Below, one piece after another: positions 1 through 10,799 of a stretch of DNA of 64,000 bases (its first letter is position 1; every line of letters starts with the position of its first letter). This DNA comes from Paramacrobiotus metropolitanus (Eukaryota > Tardigrada > Eutardigrada > Parachela > Macrobiotidae), in contig NW_026570291.1 in assembly GCF_019649055.1 (NCBI RefSeq), forward strand, positions 124,001-188,000, given 5' to 3'. A program made the position numbers and the translations under genes. The notes under the pieces were generated by a model that did no database searches, had not been told where the DNA came from, and worked only from the letters and a program-made list of their open reading frames with translations.

Positions 1-1135
1 CACATTTTACGAACTAGCGAAGCCTTCAGTTTTCCGGAAATCCTAACGAAGTTCGACTTTACTGTGCGCAAGAGTCTGGAAAGAATTGCCAACGTGAGCA
101 TTACTGACGAAATCTGGGAACAAGCATCCTTGCCTGTCCGGTTGGGTGGTTTGGGCATCAGACGCAACGAGCGACTAGCAGCTTCGGCATTCCTTGCCTG
201 GATCATTTGGTACGCTCGCTGGTGCCACATATGACAGACCTGTACAGCGAAGCATATGCGACATGTGCGGAAAAAGCTTGGAAATCAAAGGGGCCCGCGG
301 AACACCCTGATGAAAATTTGCGTGCTTCGCAGCGTGCTTGGGACATCCCGGTCGTCCTTTACCAGAAAGAAGCAGTATTACGTCAAACAAAATTCGTTAA
401 CCAGAAAGCCCGGCTGCTAGCTGTGTCTCAGCCTGAGTCTGGGTTGTGGCTACATGCAGTCCCAGTGGCGAGCCTCGGCACTATGTTGTCGAATACCGAA
501 GTAAGGATATCCATTGCGCAGCGCATCGGCGCCCCAGTATGCGTTGAACACCGGTGCAAATGCGGCAGCACTGTTGACAAATGGAGATATCACGGGTTAG
601 GATGCAAGCACCTGAAAGCGAAAAGTTCCCGTCATAACTAAATCAGAGATGTGATCCACCGCTCCTGTGGTCAGCCAGTATCCCTTCCGTTCTCGAGCCA
701 CCAGGCCTTTACCGCGATACCCAGAAAAGGCCAGATGGCATGACCTCGGTTCCCTTCAGTCAAGGAAAATCCTGGATGTGGGATGTCACCTGCACGGATA
801 CCATGGCCACCAGTTACATCGCCAAGACATCCCAGGAAGCCGGCGCTGCCGCCACCATGGCGGAGGCGAAGAAAAACCACAAGCACGGATAGTTACGCGA
901 TAATTTCAATTTCTCTGCTTTGGTTATTGAAACAATGGGTGTGTGGGGTAAAGAATCGAAATGTAAGATGTCTATACTCGGTAAGATGTTTTTTGAGAGG
1001 ACACAGGAGAAACGGTCCACTCAGTTTCTGAAGCAGAGAATCAGTGTTGCTTTAATGCGAGGTAATGCTGCTTGTGTTCAGGAAACGTTTTGTATCGGTA
1101 AGAGACTGGACGAAGTGTATTACGTGTTGAAATGA
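1..1135 (+). pseudogene. Non-LTR retrotransposon ORF2, C-terminal part (decayed)
   Basis: This is the tail of a LINE-type polyprotein that enters from the left edge. The reading begins after the catalytic reverse-transcriptase core. It shows the post-RT block around 130-200, with the motif LPVRLGGLGIR. A Cys/His cluster follows at about 540-620 (CKCG, then HGLGC and RH). At about 734-800 there is PDGM followed by MWDVT, which looks like the PD...(D/E)xT pattern of the restriction-like nuclease fold seen at the end of some non-LTR elements. The closing block at about 920-1090 contains ETMGVWG and QRGNAA. The reading shifts frame several times and has stops, so it is dead. It is followed by AT-rich DNA near 1190. 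Family recognition is by memory of invertebrate LINE proteins, and the nuclease assignment is inference. Confidence 0.7.
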
Positions 1136-1772
1136 TGAACTGCGTAACTTTGCTTTTAATCTATGTAAACGTGAATAACCTATTAAAGTTTTCTATACGC
1201 GGTTTCAAAATGCCAGTGCAGCTATTATTACCTGCACCGACGCGCACCAAATACGGGCATTTTCAGAAACTGTAAGTGACTGTTCACTGTTGTATGAAAA
1301 AAATACAACCTTTATTGCGATTTCGTCCCTATAGACACATACGACAACATCAGGCTACGGTGGGCTCCTATTAGTCCTATACTTGCCGCGGTGGAAGGTC
1401 GAGTAGTTTTTGTAAATTTAACCTTATAACTTCTTAGGTTTTTATAGATATGCTCTGTTTTGTGATTACGTCAATACAAATCACTGAGATTTCAAATCTC
1501 CCCGGCTGACCAAAAACGCGCTACCTATCTACAACTATTCACAGGTCATCGGAATTGTTTAAGAAAGTTTTCTTTTAAAATAAACAAAGCAATTTCGGGA
1601 AAAAAGGAAAGTCGGGGAAATTTAACTGTCGAGTGACTACCGACCTGTCTAAACCGAGGCTGCCCGTCCATTACAGATACAAAAACACAATCGCAATAAG
1701 GTAAATTGTAACAGAACATCAACAATGCATCATCTGAATATTTCTGAATATTTTTGGATATTTTGATATATC

Positions 1773-2714
1773 ATGAAACCACCGAGTTTTAAGTTCGATT
1801 TTAACGCTTCTGTAACGTGGAAAACTTTTCTACCTGAGTTTAAAAAAGTTATTGAATTTCTAAGTGATCTGGAGTTCGAAGTCAGATCGTTGGGAGAAAA
1901 GAAGAAGTTGCTAGAACAGCAGCTACAGATACTCCAAGCATCCTAAGCCAAAACAGAGGACGCAACAACATCTGTCCCTACCGTGACTGAGACTACCGTG
2001 ACGCTAGCTCCTGAAAATGTGGACATTCTTAACGAAGCCATGAAGAACCTGTAGGAGCGTGTTTATCTAACAGAATGTGGAATCGTGAGTGTAGCTGGTG
2101 GATATGAGATGGATGAAGAACTCAGCAGTTCTCTTCGCGATAATTTTGGAATCACAATTGATGAGCAGGAAGCGCTGAAACAATCAGGTAAGCTATGAAA
2201 ACCACGGAAAATACCAGTTCCTCGATTGGTTAAAGGAAATTCGTCAGCGAACCCACCCAAGAACCCCGCTGCCCGCACGAGTGGTACCGCACATGCCTCT
2301 GTTTCTTCACCAGCAAGGAAGACAGCAGCAGATTCTTACGCTGCAGCTGCGAAACGTCAACCCCGTATGATTCGTGGTACGATGGCGACCGATACGACGA
2401 CCGAAAAACCTCGAAGTGAACTGGTCAAGACGCTGCAGTGCAATCGCAAGCCCCATGCGGATTTCTGTGTGCGTGGCATCCCACGTCTTGGAAACTCTCA
2501 GTTTAAAACCGCGAAAGAATACAATGAATTTCTCGCCGCCCAGCTGAACGAAAATGGATTCCAATCACGATTTGTAAGTGTTTTTATACCGCCGGATGGA
2601 TACAAGCGAACATCCACTTTTGCACGCATTGGGACATTTAAAGACATGTCTGAAAGAATTCTGGACCCTGAAATCTGGCCGTCCAATGTTTTTGTTAGGG
2701 AATGGATATACTGA
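1773..2714 (+). pseudogene. Non-LTR retrotransposon ORF1-like protein, with in-frame stops
   Basis: One frame runs from an ATG at 1773 to the stop at 2712-2714 and is broken by three internal stops (near 1944, 2052 and 2196). The first third is charged and probably coiled coil (an LEQQLQILQ stretch). The middle is rich in Pro, Ala, Ser and Thr with basic residues. The last 100 residues form a compact domain ending in DPEIWPSNVFVREW. A very similar ending, with a WP followed by V.VR.W, closes the ORF1 proteins of several CR1/L2-like elements. That resemblance is from memory. It lies downstream of one LINE tail and upstream of another on the opposite strand, so which element it belonged to is unclear. 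The stops make it a pseudogene. Confidence 0.55.
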
Positions 2715-3069
2715 ATCCTGTTTCTGTCTCTGATGCGCAATCCTGAATTGTATGTTATTTTATTGACAGTATTTGCCCAATGTGTAGTTTTTCTGACGAG
2801 TGAATGCTTGCTGTGCTTTACTTTGTACTTGCATTATTGTGGAGGGATTCTTTTTCCGCTGAAGTTTTTAATTGACAGTGTCTGCAAATCTCGATAAGGA
2901 GTGATTCCTTGTATTTGCAGACGTTAAGCATTAAAAACCAAAACCATCGAAGTCACAGCAACAATCATCATACACCATGAGAGTCGTTATCAGCAGCAAT
3001 ATTTTCGGCCGTGCTGAGGACGACCGGCAAGGAAGAGAAAAATAACGGCTAACGAACGCATGACGTGAA

Positions 3070-4805
3070 CAGCTTATTCGGACCTGGAACAGCCCAGTCC
3101 TTATTAGACTTATTGAGAAAAATAATATAGCTACAGTTAACCGCAATAATTGCCAGATCTTTCAATAATGATTTAGTCTGGCAGACTTTCAAACTGTGGC
3201 GGATGGTATTGGCAGTTCGTTCAATGTTGGACATAGCAGTGCGGGCGACCATTCCCCTTGATCCAACAGCGAGATGGTGGTAGTCGGTCTGCCAGCCGGC
3301 ACTAGTTTGCTCAGCGACCAAGGAAGCATACCGGGCGTGCTTCCTGGCTTCAGCATTCGCAAATCCGTTCACGGTTTCAAAGGGAATGGTCAGTTCTGCT
3401 AACACAATGCGCTTTTTGGCGCGGTTACTGCAACATAAATCAGGACAGAGAGAGGTAGGTAGAACATTAACAGGAACAGTATTAACAGGATTTTCATATT
3501 TATCAGAGCCTAAATCATTTATAACTTCCCATTTACTATTATCAACCACACCGGTCACGAAATTGAAAACAGATGACAAGACACTGTTATGACGCCAAGT
3601 ATAGCGGTGGCTGTTTAAAGACACTGGGCAGTAGTTGACAATGTCACCGAGAGTTCCCTTGTCACCCCCATAATTCGCACTTCGCTGAGGCAGTTTTGCC
3701 CCACTTAAGCAAATTAGTAAAGGAGGGAGAGATATTAAGTGCCGCTTCAACCATAAAAATAACAACTTTTTCTGGTAGATCGTACAAGACAGATTTCCAG
3801 AAAGTATCAGCTATCTGTGCTTTTGTTTCTTCGTGCCAAGCTCCCTGCTGAACTAACGAATCTAGCCTGTTTTCTTTCGCTGTCGACATGTGCTGCTTAA
3901 CGTTCTTGTTAACAAGCTTCCTAATAGCCGCTTTATTTGCTCCTCGCTCCATACCTGTTGCAACCGAAGTTTGAACGATGTCCACAACTGCGGTATCGTT
4001 TGCACAGGCCATCATTCAGGCAATCATTCGCTACTTGCGCCACAACAACATCGTTCGAAGAAAGTGCATCCTTGATGAATGCGGCATGCCCTTGTACGTA
4101 AACTGATTTTATCGATTTCAGGTTAATTCCATCCGGTATGTAAAAAATATCACAATTAGAAGACCCCGGTAAATTAAGCAACTTTTTCAAAAATTTATTC
4201 GCAATAGCTTCGAGCTCGTTCACAGTTGGGGGCGAAAGGTCATGTACAGTTAAAGCAAAGCGCATACATGCAACAACATACAGTAATCATTGTAGGTACG
4301 AACTTTATAGGTAGCACGTAAATTAAGCCGGTCGACCTTTTCCATTAAAGAATTGAACGCAGACTTGATTAAGATACCACTAGACGACGACTGGTTCTTT
4401 TCAAAAATACGGACCCGAAGGAACTTCATGGGATCTTTTGAAATATTAGTAACACTTTGCCCGTCACTTTTAAACGTAGTTTCACATGAAATACCTTTAG
4501 AAAGTGAAAAGCATCGGCAGTTTTCAGCATTTAAATAAAGGCCAATTGAATTCATTCGGACGCTAATTTCCCGAAGCAGCCGACTCATGCTCGACTTGTT
4601 ATTCGTAATAATAGTTAAATCATCAGCAAAAGCAAGGCCAATAATTTTTTCTTCCGGTAAGGCATCGAACGCAACCCCGCACTTTTTATTTTCCTCTAAA
4701 AATTCGAGAATACAATTAAAAACTATAAGGAACAGCGCACAGCTCATAGTATCCCCTTGAAACAGGCCTACGTTAAATGGGATATTTTTAGAAAAGTTAT
4801 CGTTA
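3070..4805 (-). pseudogene. Non-LTR retrotransposon reverse transcriptase plus C-terminal nuclease-like region (decayed)
   Basis: On the minus strand the reading starts near 4805 with the RT block GLFQGDTMS and reaches the catalytic motif AFADDL at about 4625-4645. Thumb-like sequence follows. Near 4260 comes the block LTVHDLSPP, typical of the region after RT in a group of invertebrate LINEs. The last part (3660-3070) has CPDL followed by AELTIPFE. This resembles the PD...ExT/K core of a restriction-like endonuclease, with an eroded Cys cluster before it. Several frameshifts divide the reading at about 4250, 4015 and 3700. The N-terminal half of RT is absent. It differs from the LINE tail at the left edge, so at least two non-LTR lineages are present. 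The nuclease-fold assignment is inference. Confidence 0.7.
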
Positions 4806-4833
4806 TAGTTACGTAATTTTTATTGATAACCCG

Positions 4834-4971
4834 TAACATAATTGGGATTATGTTGTATGACTTTACTGTGCTTTTGTACGAGTGTTCCCTGTTGTACTAG
4901 CGATGACGTAGGATTCGTGTTCTTATCGGTAGCCTCCGATCAGAAGCTGCGCTTCGTCGTCGGCTAGCATT
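4834..4971 (-). repeat. LTR-like direct repeat, left copy
   Basis: This is about 138 bp, close to identical to 6611-6748 with a few substitutions. Both copies run from an ACATAATTGGG start to a GGCTAGCA end. They flank a decayed gypsy pol fragment in direct orientation, as LTRs do. The right copy starts with TG and ends with CA, as LTRs usually do; the left copy starts with TA. The length is short for gypsy LTRs, so these could be partial LTRs. Confidence 0.6.
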
Positions 4972-4972
4972 C

Positions 4973-6180
4973 GGCAGTCTGTGTGTGGTAGAGCACACCT
5001 TTGTCCATGTGATAATGTTCAGGTAGTTTGGACCGTTTGTCAATTTCGGTCTGATGTTCCAAATCGTGGATTCTCTTGGTCAAGGTTGGATCTCGGCGTT
5101 GCATCCGTCGTACTTCTTGCGCGGTGCGTTCCGTGGCTTTTTCGAACATGGCGGGACCACAAGGTCCGGTTCGTCCGTTTTGGGCGCCGGTACATTGATG
5201 ACACGTATGTCCGCCGTGCTGAATTCATTCCAATCACTGATTGCGTTACAATCAGGAAGAAGAGGCTTTTCCCAATCGTCTGATGGGTCCCCATCGGTGA
5301 TTTGCAGCCTTCGCACCTTAATCATGCGTGCTGGGATTTCGCCTTTGTAACCCTTGGAGTTGGGGACTTGGTCCAACTCTTTATGTGGGCTGGAAGTTTT
5401 CTGGGCGTAACCGCAAGAGCACTTCATGGAAGTTTTCTGGGCGTAATCCTGATGGAACTTCGGGTAGTAGTTAGCGAGTCCAAGAAACGAGCAAAGTTGA
5501 CGCTCGGTCTTGGGCGGTAGTTTTTCGGCGATGGCCGCTACCTTCTCTGGGTCATAATGGACACCGTTCTTGCTGAGTATGTGTCCAAGGAATTGGGGCT
5601 TTTCCATCCCGATTTTGCATTTCGACAGATTTATCGAGAACCCGGCGTCGCGGAGTCAGATAAGCGTACCTCTGATCGCTTGCCTGAATTCTTCGAAGGT
5701 TTTGCCGAAGAATAACACGTGGTCGATATAAGCGAAGACACCGCCTTTCTGGCGGCCTGGTGCCATAATCTTGTCCATAGTCAATTTTGGAATGTGGCTG
5801 GCCCGTTGCAGACGCCAAGCGGCTTTCGTTTGAACCGATATATCCCTTCTCGTTTAACAAAGGTAGTGTAGTCCATAGACGCTGGGTCCATTGGGATTTG
5901 CCAGAATCCGTACTAACAATCTGCCTTGCCGTAGTAGGCATTGCCTGCACATTGGTCCAAAAGTTCGTCTGGATTGGGCAATGGATAGTCGTTCTTTTTG
6001 GTCACCGAGTTCAGCCTAATGTAGTCGATGCAGAACCGGGTGCCCATGGTTCCGTCGCCGTTTCTCTTTGAAACAAAGACCACAGGGAAACTCCACGCTG
6101 CCATAAACGGTTTAATGACGCCTTAGTTTAGCATCTCCTGGACGTGTTTATTATTGAATTCCCGTCTCTTCCAACTCGTT
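4973..6180 (-). pseudogene. Ty3/gypsy pol fragment (reverse transcriptase, RNase H start, pre-integrase scrap)
   Basis: Read leftward from 6180, the fragment shows the gypsy RT order. First is FPVVFVSKRNGDG with the R-F-C-x-D-Y block and YPLPNPDELLD (about 6104-5915). Next is a block with FWQIPMD. The catalytic box reads YIDH at 5719-5730, where active gypsy elements have YIDD, so a metal-binding aspartate is lost. Then come FLGHILSKNGV and the RNase H approach (5607-5450). At 5149-4964 a stretch with YHMDKGVLYH resembles the segment just before the integrase zinc finger. The reading stops there, directly against the left repeat. Integrase and gag are absent, and frameshifts and stops occur every few hundred bases. 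It is inactive. Confidence 0.75.
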
Positions 6181-6478
6181 CGGGTTGGGTTCATCTTAAC
6201 CCAGGAAAACCGGATACTAGAAGGGATGTGACTACAGTTTTGAAAATTGGCAGTCCGGTATAGAAAAATTCAATTAAGAGAAAAATATTTTTTCCAGAAT
6301 TTTAGAGGCAATAGGTCAAGTAGGAGATGACCATGTCGGCCTAATACGCATGGTAACCATGTTGCACCGACATGACTGGTCATCTTGATGACCATCGCAG
6401 TGCTGCTGTATATAAGTACTCGTTGAGATCTATCGTTTGACATATTGGCATACTCTGTGCGATTTTTTTATCAGCTGT

Positions 6479-6533
6479 TATAAACGGTAATAAGTAACAT
6501 GTCGGTGCAACATGTTACTTATTACCGTTTATA
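6479..6533. repeat. Perfect 24-bp inverted repeat (hairpin)
   Basis: Arms at 6479-6502 and 6510-6533 are perfect reverse complements around a 7-base loop, CGGTGCA. The core 6498-6514 also occurs inverted at 6358-6374, so the arms probably arose by local inverted duplication. It lies just inside the right LTR-like repeat. Confidence 0.85.
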
Positions 6534-6610
6534 GGTCAAGGAAAATGTAAAAACAAAGAAAGCACTAATATGCCCCAGTACATTAGTGCTACTTGATATT
6601 TCTTAACAGT

Positions 6611-6748
6611 TGACATAATTGGGAATATGTTGTACGAGTTTACGGTGCGCATGTACGTGTGTTCCCTGTTGTACTAGCGATGACGTATGATCTGTGTTCT
6701 TATTGGTAGCCTCCGATCAGAAGCTGCGCTTCGTCGTCGGCTAGCATT
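6611..6748 (-). repeat. LTR-like direct repeat, right copy
   Basis: This is the partner of the repeat at 4834-4971 in the same orientation, starting TGACATAATT and ending GGCTAGCA. Given the minus-strand pol between them, this copy would be the 5' LTR of the element. Confidence 0.6.
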
Positions 6749-6749
6749 T

Positions 6750-7929
6750 CAGTAGTTACGGTGTGACTGAGTTGGAGTAAACATCAATAAGACAAAAACG
6801 AGTAACATCATCTTACTCCTGTTGGTGTTTGTGCTGTGAGTGACCTTCGTTTAGGGAAAGCAGTAGTGTGTACCTAGGCGGAAGTTACTGTGTGGTATTC
6901 CTGTAGTGTGGTAGTGAGTGTGGTGAGAGTGTGTTTGTGGTACCTGTTGTCTGCGGAAGTAGGCAACAGAACCAACACCAATCTCCAGAGTTCCTTCTCT
7001 GCTGACTGCGGTCAGGTTGGTAGTACTGCACGCGGTGCGTGTAGTATGTCACAGTTGGTCACCTCTGCTCTTCGTTTTGGACATCTGGTCATCGGCCTCA
7101 ACGTGAATCACTGTTTGAATTACGTGTACAGTGGTAGAGATACTATATCCGGTTGTGCAACCGAAAGGGATAGGCGAGATGAAGAACAGGAAACATGGCT
7201 GACATAATGACCATAGACCGGTGGTCAGTTCTGCAGTGTTCTACAACTGACCAGTTGTTCAGATTCATATGGAAGTAGGTGTAGGAAGGTCAGCAAAGCT
7301 CTGCCAAAAACCTATTACGTATGTCTTTACTAGGCAGCAAAATTTAGTATTTAGAAAGGAAGACACAACGTCTACCCGTTATATTTACCGTTTTGCATAG
7401 ATTCATTTTAAAAGTTACGAGCGTTCATGAACCGGAAGATCCAAATAGCTCGCTTGATGCAAAGGTAGAGGTTGAACAAGCAGAGTATTAACGCAAGATT
7501 AATAACTTGTGCAGGGATATCTCACTCATAACTACAGAATCTGCAGTCTAATCCACATAAAATTTGCAAAGAATGTCCGACATTTCCCAGGAAGAACGGA
7601 GTAGCCAGGGGTCCAGGTTGCGGTATAAAGTATGGCAGTAATGGCGTTCCGCATACAAGCACATGCACTTCTGTGTGTTATATGTATTGTACAATGGACT
7701 GCCGAAAGTGACTTAACGCGGCAAATATAATCGATACAGCCGACGTTGAGTCACTTCTGCAGTCCAATGGAGGTAATCAGGGTAGCATGGGAAATAATTG
7801 TTTCAGGGCCACCGAAAACAGTCATTGCATAATTTTTTTCATTTTATTCACACGAGGTCGTCTTAACGAGTTAAAGTGGATAGAGCGCGCTGGGTTTATG
7901 GTTCTGTATGTACGGACCTTAACCCAGCA
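6750..7929. other. Intergenic, no gene seen
   Basis: No recognisable coding region or RNA gene. The stretch 6760-7200 is GT-rich and has a 105-codon open frame without any family signature, which I take as chance. The rest is ordinary AT-leaning DNA. Confidence 0.4.
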
Positions 7930-8831
7930 AATTGAGTAGGCTGGTATGGTGTACCGCTTATGCACGAAGACAACTTCCTTTACTTCTTTAAGGCCTTCCA
8001 TCTGCCGTTGCAGTCTGGTCCGGCGGATGGTGGGTGCCGCCCGGAGTTGGCGTATAGTAAGGTCGTCTTCGTCATCACTGGACTCCTCCGATGATTGGTT
8101 GTCGAAGTCAGTTCATGTGTGTCGCTTGAACTCTGGACGTCTTAATCGGTAGACTCCAGTTGGCCGTCCTGCTCTGCACTTGGCTCGCCCTTGGCCTCGG
8201 TAGAGGCTGGCTCGCCCTTGGCCTCGGTAGAGGCTGGCGCGCCGCCGGTCACCGTTGGTGCCGGTTTAATCATGGGATCTGCTTCTCAGTTCCCTGGCGT
8301 TTCGGTTTCGATTTCCTGCCTCTCAGGTTCGTCCGGTTCGGCCAACGTGGTTGGACGGTCCCTGTTAGGGAAAGGTGAGGCTGATTGGCCTCCTGTCCAC
8401 CGTTAGGCGGCACAGGTCTGTATGGCCCGTACTACTGCTTCAACACCGTCTCCACATAGAGGACAGGTCAGTTGGACTTCCTCCGTTGAAGGGTCCTGCG
8501 TTTGGTTGCTGGTGTCCTTGCTATGGTCTCCCTGTTCTGGGTGTGGACCATCAGTAGTGTACATGCAGGGGTGGCCGCTTTTGGGGCAAATTTATAGGCC
8601 GATCTGGCAGCCTACCGTGATTGGTTTACTCCGTCCTCTAATACCGATATTGAGCCGAGACCAAACGGAGCCGAGACCGAACCCGAGACCGAGACCAAAA
8701 TTAAAAGGTGCTCTGACTGACTGACTCCGCTTCTTGAGTTTACACTGAATCATGTTCAACCCTTTTTTGTTTACGTTTTCCTTCATCTTCTCATTTTGTT
8801 TTCAACAACAACAATGAACAGCAAAAAAATA
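7930..8831 (+). mobile_element. Fragment C: 3' tail of the A/B gag-protease family, with chimeric upstream part
   Basis: Bases about 8566-8829 match the reverse complement of 21990-22265, the 3' end of element A, with high identity. This includes the end of its last ORF (repeated Arg/Pro from a GAGACCGA-type run) and the UTR down to GAACAG followed by an A-run. The sequence 7930-8560 does not match element A and encodes no recognised domain. It contains a 27-bp unit repeated twice in tandem at about 8182-8236. The element ends at 8830 directly against the 153-bp repeat that follows. Confidence 0.55.
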
Positions 8832-8984
8832 CTAGTATAAAGGTCGTAACCGCCCTTAGGGCGAGCGGGCGGCGGTATTTAATTTTGAATATGTAAGGCA
8901 GCGAATGTATTAGTATTACCAGGTAAACAATGGAGCTCCAGAACTGAACTTTGCGATTAATCGACCGGAGCGTAGCGGAGGTCC
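8832..8984. repeat. 153-bp direct repeat, copy 1
   Basis: It begins CTAGTATAAAGGTCG and ends GGAGGTCC. It matches 9472-9624 with about one mismatch (T versus A near the middle). The interval between copies is 487 bp. Such near-identity next to otherwise diverged DNA suggests a recent event. Confidence 0.85.
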
Positions 8985-9089
8985 AAGAGGCTCACATTCA
9001 CAAGAATACACACCGCTGCACTTGTACGTACGTGTACTTACATGTACTATACACTACACTACTCTAGCTTTTCCGCTCTTCCATCGATC

Positions 9090-9471
9090 CGCAATCCCCT
9101 TATGCAAATAAAATAACCCCAGGGTTTAATGCTGCTGTATTAACTACAAAATTATTTTCACAAAATACACTTTCATAACTCTAAATGCGCTCTACCGCGA
9201 ATTTGATTCTCTCCCATTTTTCGCACATCTCTCGAAACGATACTTCTTAGTGAAATGTAATTTGCAACAAATTTTGAAGTTATGTTTTTAAGAGAACGAG
9301 CCCTGTAATACAATAACTTTGGAGCATGTCTTTATAAGACGTGCTTTTCCGTGATTCCATTTTGTGTTATTGTGCATCTTGTTGGGTTCAAACACAGCCA
9401 CCGCCGCACCGCAGCGGAAATTTATTTTAAGCCTCGCTCCGGTCTGCCAATGCACGCGAACGTGCATTTTT
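9090..9471. repeat. Dispersed repeat, related to 10195-10497
   Basis: Both blocks run from CTTATGCAAA-like sequence with AATAACCC, through an AT-rich part, to a closing segment GCCTCGCT(C/T)CGGTCTGCCA...TGCAT(C/T)TTTCTAGTAT. The end of the block merges with the start of the 153-bp repeat. Identity is moderate in the middle and high at the right end. Confidence 0.5.
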
Positions 9472-9624
9472 CTAGTATAAAGGTCGTAACCGCCCTTAGG
9501 GCGAGCGGGCGGCGGTATTTAATTTTGAATATGTAAGGCAGCGAAAGTATTAGTATTACCAGGTAAACAATGGAGCTCCAGAACTGAACTTTGCGATTAA
9601 TCGACCGGAGCGTAGCGGAGGTCC
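9472..9624. repeat. 153-bp direct repeat, copy 2
   Basis: Second copy of 8832-8984 in the same orientation. The flanks differ after GGAGGTCC. The pair could be the LTRs or ends of a small non-autonomous element, or a tandem duplication that includes the 487-bp spacer. Confidence 0.85.
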
Positions 9625-9658
9625 TCTATATTCAAGACTAATGCACTGGTTGATTTCT

Positions 9659-9740
9659 GTCCGTTACGGAAACCCGTTACAGATGTTCGTTACAGAAGTT
9701 TGTTACGGAAGAGCGTTACGGAAGTTCGTTAGGGAAGAAA
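9659..9740. repeat. Short tandem repeat, about 14-bp unit
   Basis: Six imperfect units of the form TTCGTTACGGAAG. No coding meaning is evident. Confidence 0.7.
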
Positions 9741-10194
9741 CATTCTCCAGTCTCGCTGCTGACCGCTATGACATCGTTTTTGGCTTTTGTGCCATAGCGG
9801 GCTTTTAAAGCGGTACTTCAGCGATTGATCAACTTACGTAGACAGCACACACACACTTTTATGTACAAATACATCCTACGCATCCTGCGTAATGCACCCG
9901 AGCAGGCCCGTGTTATGCTTTTTGAGAGGGGGGGTCTCTCCGAGGGCGAACAATGGGCGCCAGTTCCAAAGCTGCTGCAACCCGCTACGAATTACCCTTT
10001 AAGGGTGAAATCCCATAACTGTACTTTACTTGCGTCCCTGTTAGTTACTATAGACTCTTTAACATTTTTTCGTAACTGTAAGGTTAACTTGGAAGTGTTT
10101 AGAACTTTAAAGGTTGCATGTCATCATTAATCATCATTCCTTAAATTTGCGGCATTTCTTAAAACCTGGCAGAACAGCAGGAAAACTAGCTCTC

Positions 10195-10497
10195 CACAGG
10201 TGTCTTATGCAAACGGAATAACCCATGGAATTTTACTTATTAATTATGTTCTTCTTGACCATTTCTTTCAAGGTGTAACTTCTTAATTAAGTGCAGTTTC
10301 CAACAAATTTAAGTTAGCATTACGAGTAAAAAGCAGCCCTGCAACAAATATTTACATATTTTTTTACGATATGCTTATTTCACTATGTACTGCATCGTGT
10401 GCTGACCTATAGAAGTACCGAAAACGTACTGTAGTGGAAATTCCGCTTAAGCCTCGCTTCGGTCTGCCAGTGCATGACAGCGTGCATCTTTCTAGTA
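10195..10497. repeat. Dispersed repeat, second copy of 9090-9471 family
   Basis: Shares the ordered blocks listed for 9090-9471 and ends in CTAGTAT. In place of the 153-bp repeat it is followed by a 110-bp tandem repeat. Confidence 0.5.
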
Positions 10498-10524
10498 TTA
10501 TGGCAGTTTTAATGGAAGTGCCCG

Positions 10525-10750
10525 GTATATACGCACGCCACATGTTACTTGTGGTGTCCCTACGTCGGTCACCGCCACTAAATGCACATATGCACGGTGG
10601 TGTATGTAACCGGATGCACGCATGCCCGGTGGCCGTATATACTCCCGCCACATGTAACTCGTGGTGTCTGTGCGTCGGTCACCGCCACCAAATGCACCTA
10701 GGCACGGTGATGTTTGTAACCGGATGCGCACATATGCACGGTAACTGTAT
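10525..10750. repeat. Tandem repeat, 110-bp unit, two copies
   Basis: Copy 1 starts at 10525 and copy 2 at 10635, each with GTATATAC...CGCCACATGT, GTGGTGTC, GTCGGTCACCGCCA and a TGCAC...GTAACCGGATGC end. About 85 to 90 percent alike by eye. Open frames here on both strands follow from the repeat and are not genes. Confidence 0.8.
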
Positions 10751-10799
10751 ACAATGGCCGTTGGTCATCTCCTCGATACGATCAAAAGATTATTGATTT

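Noticed and set aside
6890-7207. 105-codon plus-strand frame as a gene
   Set aside because: GT-rich composition with no domain, signal peptide or related sequence in the window.
10364-10796. ORFs over the 110-bp tandem repeat
   Set aside because: Arise from repetition on both strands; the 110-bp period shifts the frame.
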